From an uncultured Demequina sp. (GTDB lineage Bacteria; Actinomycetota; Actinomycetes; Actinomycetales; Demequinaceae): 9,340 bases of DNA. The number at the start of each line of letters is the position of its first letter. Position 1 is the first letter of the stretch. Shown piece by piece: positions 1-6,911 of this stretch. The translations under genes were made by a program, and so were the position numbers. The notes under the pieces were generated by a model. That model worked only from the letters and a program-made list of their open reading frames with translations. It was not told the origin of the DNA and searched no databases. The stretch is taken from contig CALALQ010000204.1 of the NCBI GenBank assembly GCA_937925595.1, positions 1 through 9,340 of the forward strand, given 5' to 3'.

Positions 1-1
1 T

Positions 2-895
2 CTTGTGTCAGCGGGCATGAGCGCTCGTGATGAAGCGCGCCGGTTGGAAGAAATGAACAACCGCCTCTTGGCCTCGGCCTACGGGCTCGACGGGGAGATC
101 GCCCCGGATGTCGCTGCCGCACACGTCACGCTGTCCACCAATCCTGCGTTTCGGTTTCCGAAGGCAGCGGCTGCTGAAGCCGAAGGACTGGTCGCACGGG
201 AGATGGTCCGAGACTTTCTCTCCTACGGAGTCGGCTGTATGTTCGGACGGTACAGCCTCGACGAGCCCGGGCTGGTTCTCGCTGACCAGGGCGCAACTCT
301 GCAGGACTACCTCGCGAAGATTCCGACGCCGACATTCACACCGGACGCCGACAACGTTATCCCTATCGTGGACGGCGATTGGTTCGAGGACGACATCGTC
401 GACCGGTTCCGTCAGTTCCTCCGCGCCGCGTTCGGGGAACAGCACTTCGAGGAGAACGTTCAGTTCGTCACCGAGTCGCTTGGTGTGAAGAGCCTGCGCG
501 ATTACTTCGTGAAGTCCTTCTACAAGGATCACGTCCAGCGATACAAGAAGCGCCCGATCTACTGGCTGTTCTCCAGCCCTAGAGGCTCATTCAACGCCCT
601 GATCTACATGCACCGCTACACGCCGTCGACGGTCTCGACGGTGCTGACGTACCTGCGCGAGTACGTCACCAAGCTGGAGTCCGCCCTGCAACAGGCCGAG
701 CGCGCCGGGAACGCGAAGGAGGCTGACCGGCTACGCAAGATCCTCGTCGAACTGAACGAGTACGAGCACGACACGCTTTTCCCGAAGGCGTCTGAGAACG
801 CCGTCATCGACCTCGATGACGGCGTGAAGGCGAACTACCCGAAATTCGGCGCCGCGCTCAAAAAGATCCCCGGACTGGAGGCAGCGAGTGACTGA
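2..895 (+). CDS. pglX: BREX-1 adenine-specific DNA methyltransferase PglX, C-terminal part (5' end outside window)
   Basis: PglX (BrxX) is the BREX site-specific adenine methyltransferase. It marks host DNA and also takes part in phage exclusion. Only about 297 C-terminal codons are present, against roughly 1200 aa for the family, and the frame is open to the left edge. The GTG at 5 is therefore probably an internal Val rather than a start. The visible part is the conserved PglX tail: an Arg/Glu-rich helix leading into NNRLLASAYGLDGEI, then GCMFGRY (233-253), WFEDDIVDRFRQF, and KRPIYW (548-565) followed by LFSSPRGSFNALIYMHRY. After that come a coiled-coil-like helix and a closing IDLDDGVKANYPKFG. 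The SAM-binding and NPPY catalytic motifs would lie upstream. The stop (893-895) overlaps the pglZ start by 8 nt, indicating translational coupling. Family assignment rests on motif recognition and on the pglZ-brxL neighbours. No frameshift is seen. Confidence 0.93.
   Translation, partial: LVSAGMSARDEARRLEEMNNRLLASAYGLDGEIAPDVAAAHVTLSTNPAFRFPKAAAAEAEGLVAREMVRDFLSYGVGCMFGRYSLDEPGLVLADQGATLQDYLAKIPTPTFTPDADNVIPIVDGDWFEDDIVDRFRQFLRAAFGEQHFEENVQFVTESLGVKSLRDYFVKSFYKDHVQRYKKRPIYWLFSSPRGSFNALIYMHRYTPSTVSTVLTYLREYVTKLESALQQAERAGNAKEADRLRKILVELNEYEHDTLFPKASENAVIDLDDGVKANYPKFGAALKKIPGLEAASD
877..881 (+). promoter_or_regulatory. Shine-Dalgarno site for pglZ
   Basis: GGAGG lies inside the last codons of pglX and ends 6 nt before the GTG at 888. 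It supports GTG 888 as the pglZ start and the 8-nt gene overlap. Confidence 0.75.
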
Positions 896-3380
896 CCTTA
901 CCTCCGTCCAGGATGCGCTCCAGACCCGACTCGCCTCCCAACGGGTGGTGTTCTGGCACGACCCCGCCGGCGAATACAGCGCGGACCTGGATGCGCTCGA
1001 TCTCGGGCCTGTCAACGTCCTCCGTGTCGAATGCAATGAGTTTGGCGTGAGGAACACGATCCTCGCCGATCACGTCAGCAGGCACGTCGTCTACCGCTCC
1101 GGCGACATCCCTCGCGGGACGGCGAACTGGCTGCTCGATCTTGAACTCGCTTACGGGGTTTTCATGGCCGACAAGACTTCCATGCTCCAACAGGAGCTTG
1201 GCCTGGACGACCCGGCTCTGCTGCCGGTGATCGAGCAGCACCAGAAGTTCTTCGCTGCGAACAGCCGCAAGCAGGCACTGGAAAAGCTACTGGACGACAG
1301 AGACGACGCAGCCCGTCTTCGCGCCAAGATGTGCCAGGTGCTCGTGAAGGCATCGGGCAGCAAATTGACCGATATTGTCCGGGACCTCCTGGTCGAGAAC
1401 GCTGCCGGCAAAAGCGCCAAGTTCAACGAGCTCGTCACCTTCGGTCTCGATCAGTTCTTCTGGGATGGGCTCGCGAGCATCTACAAGTACCCGAGTGCGT
1501 CACCGACGATCGACGACTTCGTCCTGTGGATGTTCAGCCGCGCCATCGAAGACTTCGCGTCGACCACTCCCGACGAGTTTCGCAACATCCGCAGCGACTT
1601 CAATGCCCTTCGCTACGACGTTCGCAGTCAGGACACGATGACGACGCTTGCCTCCCGCGCGGCTGAGGCGCTCGACGTGAAGTCCAAGATCGAGCATCGG
1701 GATTACCGCGAGCTCGCCGGGATCACGATCTTCGAGGAGATCGACCGCAAGGTGGTCGTGGACCTTGCCGCGGCGGTCTCTACGCAGTCGGTGACGGCTC
1801 GTGAGGTTGCCGACATCGTGCGGCAGCGTCAGGAGAGTCTGTGGAAGGCGAAGTACGCGAAGCTCTATCAGGCCATCCAAAGCGCCTCAGAGCTGCTCGC
1901 GGCGATCGCGGGCCTGCCGCACGCCATTGCGTCGGCGGCCGTCGGGTTGGAGAAGTACCAGTCCGATTGGTTCCGCATCGACCAGCACTACCGCTGGTTC
2001 ACCTATGCCCACCAGACGGCGGATTTCCAGAAACCGCTAGAAGCGCTTAAGGCTGAGGTCGATAAGCAGTACGCGAACAAGTACCTGTATGACTTCGGAG
2101 GGCTCTGGCAGCAGGCTGTCGAGCCGATGAGCGAGTGGAAGTCTGCGGGGCTCGCGCCGCAGGCGAAGTTCTTCGACCGTCACGTCGCGCCCGTGGTCAA
2201 AGACGGCCGCACCAAGGTCGTCGTTATCATCTCGGACGGCATGCGGTACGAGGTCGCCGAGGAACTCGCGTCGATGATCCGCAGCGAGGACCGGTTCGAT
2301 GCCTCGCTCTCGGCCGTGTTGGGCTCGTTGCCGAGCTTTACCCAGCTCGGCATGGCGGCGCTGTTGCCGCAGTCGAGCCTGGAGCTCGACCCTGAGGGTC
2401 TGCCGGTGCTGGCGGACGGGAAGCCGACGAACGGCACCGCGAACCGTGACAAGATTCTGCAGGTCGTCAAGGGGCATGCCGTCACCGCCGCCAAGGTGCT
2501 GGCCATGCCGGGTAGCGAGCTTCGTGAGCTGTACACGAAGCACCAGATCTTCTACGTCTATCACGACCGCATCGACGCCGCAGGGGACAAGGCCCCGACC
2601 GAGCGGACCGTCTTCGAGGCCGCAGAGGAGACCCTCCGCGAGCTGCTGCTTCTGGTGAAGAAGTGGACGAACGCGAACGCGACGAACATCCTCATCACCT
2701 CTGACCACGGGTTTCTCTACCAGGACCTCCCGCTCGAACAGGCGTACTACCTCTCGGAGAAGCCCCAGGGTGACGCGGTCACCAAGACCAACCGCCGCTA
2801 CGTGCTCGGCCGGTCGCTGAAGCCGTCCCCGTCTTTCATGACGTTCAGCTCGGCTCAGGCCGGGCTCGCGGGAGACGTCGACATCCAAATTCCCAAGTCG
2901 ATCCACCGCATTCCGCAACCCGGCGCCGGCACGCGCTACGTGCACGGGGGCGCATCCCTCCAGGAGATTGTCGTCCCGGTGATCACGGTCAATAAGAAGC
3001 GCAAGAGCGACCTCCGCCCGGTGAACGTGGACCTCATGCCTGAGACTGACAAGATCACCACTGGGCAGCTCGCGGTCAAGCTGCTTCAGCGTGAGGCCGT
3101 CACCGACAAGATTCAGCCGCGGCAGGTTCGCCTCGGCCTTTACGTCGGCGAGACGCTGATCTCCGACCAGCCCGTCCTCACCTTCGACAGCGCATCCGAT
3201 GATCAGCGCGACCGCTACCAGAGGACTGTGTTGTACCTGACCGAGGACGCCGACCAGTTCAACAACCGGCCCGTCGAGCTGCGGCTCGAAGAGCCGATCC
3301 CGAACACGACACAGTGGAAGTCGTTCTCGAAGGGGAGCTACACCATCAAGCGGTCGTTCACGACGGACTTCGACTTCTAG
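888..3380 (+). CDS. pglZ: BREX-1 system PglZ (alkaline-phosphatase-superfamily) protein, type A
   Basis: PglZ is the signature core protein of BREX systems. It has an alkaline-phosphatase fold and is needed for both host methylation and phage exclusion. This protein is 830 aa, the normal full length for the type 1 family. The N-terminus has the family pattern VVFWHDPAGEY (about residues 20-30), ECNEFGVRN, NWLLDLELAYGVF and a DKTSMLQQELGL segment. The central helical region is followed by the phosphatase core: VVVIISDGMRYE with Ser449, Asp450 and Arg453, YHDRID with His559, Asp560 and Asp563, and TSDHGFLYQ with Asp606 and His607. These look like metal-ligand and active-site positions. A beta-rich C-terminal part follows (HGGASLQEIVVPVITV and beyond). 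The start is GTG 888, with a GGAGG 6 nt upstream, overlapping the pglX stop. brxL follows after 7 nt. Reading-frame integrity is good. Identity is near certain, while the exact biochemical role of PglZ is less settled. Confidence 0.96.
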   Translation: MTDLTSVQDALQTRLASQRVVFWHDPAGEYSADLDALDLGPVNVLRVECNEFGVRNTILADHVSRHVVYRSGDIPRGTANWLLDLELAYGVFMADKTSMLQQELGLDDPALLPVIEQHQKFFAANSRKQALEKLLDDRDDAARLRAKMCQVLVKASGSKLTDIVRDLLVENAAGKSAKFNELVTFGLDQFFWDGLASIYKYPSASPTIDDFVLWMFSRAIEDFASTTPDEFRNIRSDFNALRYDVRSQDTMTTLASRAAEALDVKSKIEHRDYRELAGITIFEEIDRKVVVDLAAAVSTQSVTAREVADIVRQRQESLWKAKYAKLYQAIQSASELLAAIAGLPHAIASAAVGLEKYQSDWFRIDQHYRWFTYAHQTADFQKPLEALKAEVDKQYANKYLYDFGGLWQQAVEPMSEWKSAGLAPQAKFFDRHVAPVVKDGRTKVVVIISDGMRYEVAEELASMIRSEDRFDASLSAVLGSLPSFTQLGMAALLPQSSLELDPEGLPVLADGKPTNGTANRDKILQVVKGHAVTAAKVLAMPGSELRELYTKHQIFYVYHDRIDAAGDKAPTERTVFEAAEETLRELLLLVKKWTNANATNILITSDHGFLYQDLPLEQAYYLSEKPQGDAVTKTNRRYVLGRSLKPSPSFMTFSSAQAGLAGDVDIQIPKSIHRIPQPGAGTRYVHGGASLQEIVVPVITVNKKRKSDLRPVNVDLMPETDKITTGQLAVKLLQREAVTDKIQPRQVRLGLYVGETLISDQPVLTFDSASDDQRDRYQRTVLYLTEDADQFNNRPVELRLEEPIPNTTQWKSFSKGSYTIKRSFTTDFDF

Positions 3381-3383
3381 GAG
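3379..3383 (+). promoter_or_regulatory. Shine-Dalgarno site for brxL
   Basis: AGGAG overlaps the pglZ TAG stop (3378-3380) and sits 4 nt before the ATG at 3388. The spacing is a little short but usable, and reinitiation by ribosomes finishing pglZ is likely. Confidence 0.6.
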
Positions 3384-3387
3384 AGCC

Positions 3388-5583
3388 ATGACGAACCTCG
3401 AAGACGCACTAGACGAGATCGACGTGCTTGCAGCTGCGGAGGCAACAGCTGCCACGCCGGCGAAGTCCGCACTCGACGACAAGATCAACGAGCACTTCGC
3501 CGGTGCCGTCGTCCGCAAAGACCTCGTCAAGGCGGTCCGCGGCAATGCCGTTGTGCCGTCCTACGTCCTGGAATACCTGTTGGGCCAGTACGCCGCATCG
3601 GACGATGAGGCGACCATCCAGGCCGGCATCGACAGCGTGCGACAGATCCTCGCCACTCACTACGTCAACCGCAACGAGCACATGCTCGTGAAGTCGGAGA
3701 TCCGCCGCAAGGGTCGCCACCGCGTGATCGACAAGGTCACCGTCACACTCAACGATAAGAACGACGTCCACGAGGCAGAGTTCGAGAACCTCCAGATCAA
3801 GGGCGTCATTATCGACGACGTCACGGTCAAGCAGAACCCCAAGCTCCTCGTCGGCGGCGTGTGGTGCATCTGCGACATCGAGTACTTCCACTCCGACGAC
3901 CAGCGCGTCGTGCCCTGGATCCTCGACAAGCTCAAGCCCATCCAAGTCGCCGGCGTCGACATCGACCACTACTACGAGGCGCGCAAGGCGTTCACGACCG
4001 ACGAGTGGATCGACCTGCTCATGCAGTCGATCGGCCTCAATCCCGAACAGTACAACGAGCGCGGCAAACTGATCGCACTGACGCGGCTCATCCCGTTCGT
4101 CGAGCGCAACTACAACGTCGTCGAACTCGGGCCGAAGGGCACCGGCAAGTCGCACACGTTCAGTGAGTTCTCTCCGAACGGCATCCTCATCTCCGGCGGC
4201 GAAGTCACTGTCGCCAAGCTGTTCGTCAACAACGCCAGCGGCCGCATCGGGCTGGTCGGGTACTGGGACTGCGTCGCGTTCGACGAGTTCGCCGCCAACC
4301 GGCGCACCGACCAGAACCTCGTCAACGTGATGAAGAACTACCTCGCGAACAAGTCCTTCTCGCGCGGGACCAGCATCTACGGCGCCGAGGCCTCGATGGC
4401 CTTCATCGGCAATACCACCCACACGGTGCCGTACATGCTCAAGAACTCCGACTTGTTCGACGAGTTGCCCGACGCCTACCGCGACCCGGCCTGGCTCGAC
4501 CGCGTCCACCACTACATCCCCGGCTGGGAGGTCGCACCGATCCGTTCGGAGATGTTCTCCACCGGGTACGGCTTCGTCGTTGACTACCTCGCCGAGATCC
4601 TGCGCGCGAAGCGGTCGGAGGACTTCTCGGACAAGTACAAGTACTACTTCACGCTCGACAACTCGATCTCGACGCGCGACCAGGACGGCATCCGCAAGAC
4701 GTTCTCCGGGCTGATGAAGCTCGTGCATCCCATGGGAGAGGCCTCGGAGGACGAGGTCCGTGCGCTGCTCGAGTTCGCGATCGAGGGGCGCAAGCGAGTC
4801 AAGGACTCGATCCTGCGGATCGACGCCACGATGCGCGACACGCCTGTCCGCTTCCGCTACGTCGACAAGGCAGGCGTCTGGCGCGACGTCGCCACTCTCG
4901 AAGAGAGCCAGTACCCGCAGCTGTACCGGCGGGCCTGCGACGCAACGCACGACGGCGACGGCGGATCAGATGGAGCCGCGCCTGCCGCAACCCAGCCGGC
5001 ACCGGCACAAACAACGGCTTCCTCGACGGTTGCTCAGGACGCACCCGCGGGGCCCGCACCCTCCGTGTTGGCCGAGGGGCATCGGGACTTCATCGCAGGC
5101 CAGAGAGGAGTCTCCTACGAGGCCCTGCTTCTGCCATACCTTCGCGGTGCATCCAAGATCACGATCACGGACCCCTACATCCGCATGCCCCACCAGGGGC
5201 GCAACCTCGCCGACCTGCTCAGCCTCCTCGCCGCCGCCAAGGACGACGCCGACGAAATCGACACGGTGCTCATCACCACGGAGGAACCGAAAGCTGAGTA
5301 TAAGCAGCGTCAACTGCTGATGCTCAAGGACATCAAGGATGCGTCCGACGCAGCGGGCGTGCGCCTCGCCGTGCGGCTCGACGACACGATCCACGACCGC
5401 CGTATCGAGACCAACCACGGCTGGCGTATCGATCTAGGTAAGGGTCTCGACGTCTGGCAGAGGTCAAGCGACAACCCGTTCGATTTCGGTCGCAATCGCC
5501 AAGAGTTCCGTCTCATCGGATCGGCCTTCAGTGTCCACTACATGAAAGTACCGGTCGCGCTAAGCGAGGAGGACGCACCGTGA
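3388..5583 (+). CDS. brxL: BrxL AAA+ ATPase of BREX, with MIT_C-like C-terminal domain replacing the Lon protease domain
   Basis: BrxL is an oligomeric AAA+ protein of type 1 BREX required for phage exclusion. Known homologues form MCM-like rings on DNA. This one is 731 aa. Residues ~25-200 match the BrxL N-terminal region (DDKINEHFAGAVVRKDLVK, VPSYVLEYLLGQY). The ATPase follows, with Walker A GPKGTGKS (248-255, Lys254), Walker B VAFDE (Asp299-Glu300), the segment NYLANKSFSRG, and FIGNTTHTVPYML (probable sensor). Residues ~518-560 form a Gly/Ala/Pro/Thr-rich linker. Residues ~575-725 do not look like the Lon-like domain of canonical BrxL, and no Lon-type serine loop is visible. They resemble MIT_C, the phospholipase-D-like domain of MITD1: ITITDPYIR, IHDRRIE (His669, Asp670, Arg671), GWRIDLGKGLD (678-688) and a closing EFRLIGSAFSVHYMKV strand. 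The ATG start has a Shine-Dalgarno site, and the stop overlaps the SIR2 gene by 4 nt. BrxL identity is firm. MIT_C is a by-eye assignment. Confidence 0.93.
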   Translation: MTNLEDALDEIDVLAAAEATAATPAKSALDDKINEHFAGAVVRKDLVKAVRGNAVVPSYVLEYLLGQYAASDDEATIQAGIDSVRQILATHYVNRNEHMLVKSEIRRKGRHRVIDKVTVTLNDKNDVHEAEFENLQIKGVIIDDVTVKQNPKLLVGGVWCICDIEYFHSDDQRVVPWILDKLKPIQVAGVDIDHYYEARKAFTTDEWIDLLMQSIGLNPEQYNERGKLIALTRLIPFVERNYNVVELGPKGTGKSHTFSEFSPNGILISGGEVTVAKLFVNNASGRIGLVGYWDCVAFDEFAANRRTDQNLVNVMKNYLANKSFSRGTSIYGAEASMAFIGNTTHTVPYMLKNSDLFDELPDAYRDPAWLDRVHHYIPGWEVAPIRSEMFSTGYGFVVDYLAEILRAKRSEDFSDKYKYYFTLDNSISTRDQDGIRKTFSGLMKLVHPMGEASEDEVRALLEFAIEGRKRVKDSILRIDATMRDTPVRFRYVDKAGVWRDVATLEESQYPQLYRRACDATHDGDGGSDGAAPAATQPAPAQTTASSTVAQDAPAGPAPSVLAEGHRDFIAGQRGVSYEALLLPYLRGASKITITDPYIRMPHQGRNLADLLSLLAAAKDDADEIDTVLITTEEPKAEYKQRQLLMLKDIKDASDAAGVRLAVRLDDTIHDRRIETNHGWRIDLGKGLDVWQRSSDNPFDFGRNRQEFRLIGSAFSVHYMKVPVALSEEDAP
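5567..5572 (+). promoter_or_regulatory. Shine-Dalgarno site for the SIR2 gene
   Basis: AGGAGG inside the last brxL codons ends 7 nt before the GTG at 5580. This near-consensus site fixes the SIR2 start at the GTGA overlap with the brxL stop and argues for efficient coupled translation. Confidence 0.8.
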
Positions 5584-6911
5584 CCGAGCTACGTATCAAC
5601 GGCCCGGCGCAGACGCCTGTGCCCGACGCTCAACCCAACCGGCTCACGCCGGAGCGGCTTCGCACGATCGTTGAGTCCGCACGCTTGAACTTCCTGATCG
5701 GCGCCGGCACGTCGAGCCCGTTCTTTGCCGCCTTGGGTAACATCGAGGACGCCCTCACGGAGGTCGCCGACGCGGACGCCCCTGAGCCTGTCAAGGCGCT
5801 AGTCCGCGCTTCGATCCAGGCGTACTTCTTTGAAAAGGTACTCGCTCCCAACTCGAAGATCATCGAGCGTGATCAGTCGGCGGAAGCCGTGCTCAGGTCG
5901 TATGCAACGTTCTTACGAACTTTGAACCGCATCCTTCTCCGCCGGCACAGCACACTTCTGGCAAAGCAGGCGAACATTTTCACGACGAACGTGGACATGT
6001 TGTTCGAGGTAGCCATGGAGGAGCTCGGCATCGACTTCTCGGACGGGTTTAGTGGCAAGATCCGGCCGAGATACAACCTCGGTGACTTCAACACGGTCCG
6101 CTTCCGCGTGGGCAGCCGATACGAGCACCGGTTCGAGGTGCCGGTCTTCAATCTCGTGAAGATCCATGGGTCTGCCGCGTGGCGGCACCAGGAGCGAGCG
6201 AACCGCAGAGCGGACATCTACTTTGATCACGGGCTGACGCTCATCGGAGAGGTCGGGCAATTGCTTCAGGTCGCGAAACCACACATGCTCTCCGTGCTCG
6301 TCGACCCGCAACCCGAAGGCGGGCGCCCGACCATCCGTCCGATCGCGGACCTCATCGCTGGGGGGAAGCAGTATCTGAAAAGTCTCAACCTGCGCGGCAC
6401 AGGGGGCAACGCCTCCTTGACGCCCTCGACTGTGGTGGCCTTCTCCGCTGCGTACGACAAGCTCGGCATCGTCAACCCAGACAAGCGCAAGTTTGCAACG
6501 ACCGTGCTTAACGAGACGTACTACGAGCTGATCCGCCGCTTTGCTAACGAGCTAGAGAAGGAGAACAGCGTCCTGTTCGTCCATGGGTTCTCATTTCGTG
6601 ATGAGCATTTGCGCAACCTTGTGCTGCGCGCAGCGAGAACGAACCCGACCCTGCAAGTGGTCGTGTTCTGCTACTCCGGTGGAGAGCTCATTGACTACGA
6701 GACGCTCCTACCCAACACCGAGGTCAAGAACGGGAACATCCAGTTCGTGGCCCCGGACGAGCCTGGCGAGGACGAAGTCGAGCGCAAGATAGACCTCGAC
6801 GTTCTGGAGTCCGATTACTTCGCACCGATCGTGCGAGACAAGACTCCCGCGCCAGACCAGCGGATTGAACTGGATATCCGAACCGCCTCTGCGGAGCCCT
6901 CCAGTGCTTGA
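5580..6911 (+). CDS. SIR2-family NAD-binding effector of a SIR2-HerA defence pair
   Basis: This 443-aa protein belongs to the SIR2 families of phage defence. Such proteins typically hydrolyse NAD+ once activated, rather than deacetylating proteins. The NAD-fold motifs appear in order: NFLIGAGTSSPF (Gly41-Ala42-Gly43 loop, Ser45), FTTNVDMLFE (Thr-Thr-Asn137-Val-Asp139), VKIHGSAAW (His196, the expected catalytic His), and VHGFSFRDEHLRNLV (Gly336, Ser338, Asp341, His343), the GxSxxDxH pattern common in defence SIR2 proteins. No Cys4 zinc module of classical sirtuins is evident. The C-terminal ~60 residues are acidic and Pro-containing. The GTG start has a strong AGGAGG 7 nt upstream. It overlaps brxL by 4 nt and herA by 8 nt, so it is the hinge of the operon. 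In SIR2-HerA (Nezha-type) systems the SIR2 protein assembles with a HerA hexamer, and the downstream HerA here makes that assignment strong. The trigger cannot be seen from sequence. Confidence 0.92.
   Translation: MTELRINGPAQTPVPDAQPNRLTPERLRTIVESARLNFLIGAGTSSPFFAALGNIEDALTEVADADAPEPVKALVRASIQAYFFEKVLAPNSKIIERDQSAEAVLRSYATFLRTLNRILLRRHSTLLAKQANIFTTNVDMLFEVAMEELGIDFSDGFSGKIRPRYNLGDFNTVRFRVGSRYEHRFEVPVFNLVKIHGSAAWRHQERANRRADIYFDHGLTLIGEVGQLLQVAKPHMLSVLVDPQPEGGRPTIRPIADLIAGGKQYLKSLNLRGTGGNASLTPSTVVAFSAAYDKLGIVNPDKRKFATTVLNETYYELIRRFANELEKENSVLFVHGFSFRDEHLRNLVLRAARTNPTLQVVVFCYSGGELIDYETLLPNTEVKNGNIQFVAPDEPGEDEVERKIDLDVLESDYFAPIVRDKTPAPDQRIELDIRTASAEPSSA
6893..6896 (+). promoter_or_regulatory. 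Shine-Dalgarno site that decides the herA start
   Basis: GGAG ends 7 nt before the GTG at 6904. The longer alternative start, TTG at 6865, has no comparable site in front of it. This favours GTG 6904 and an 8-nt overlap with the SIR2 gene, the same junction type as pglX/pglZ. Confidence 0.65.

Noticed and set aside
5..895. Reading the first gene as a complete 296-aa protein from GTG 5
   Set aside because: The sequence matches only the conserved C-terminal region of PglX, the frame is open to the window edge, and no ribosome site can be assessed, so it is a truncated view of a much longer gene.
2037..3545. Long reverse-strand open frame (502 aa) opposite pglZ
   Set aside because: It is a product of GC-rich third positions on the + strand. 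Its composition is Arg/Leu/Val/Asp-rich with no recognisable motif, while the + strand holds full-length PglZ.
3409..4950. Long reverse-strand open frame (513 aa) opposite brxL
   Set aside because: Shadow of brxL codon bias: repetitive Val/Asp/Leu/Glu composition, no family features, entirely inside a firmly identified + strand gene.
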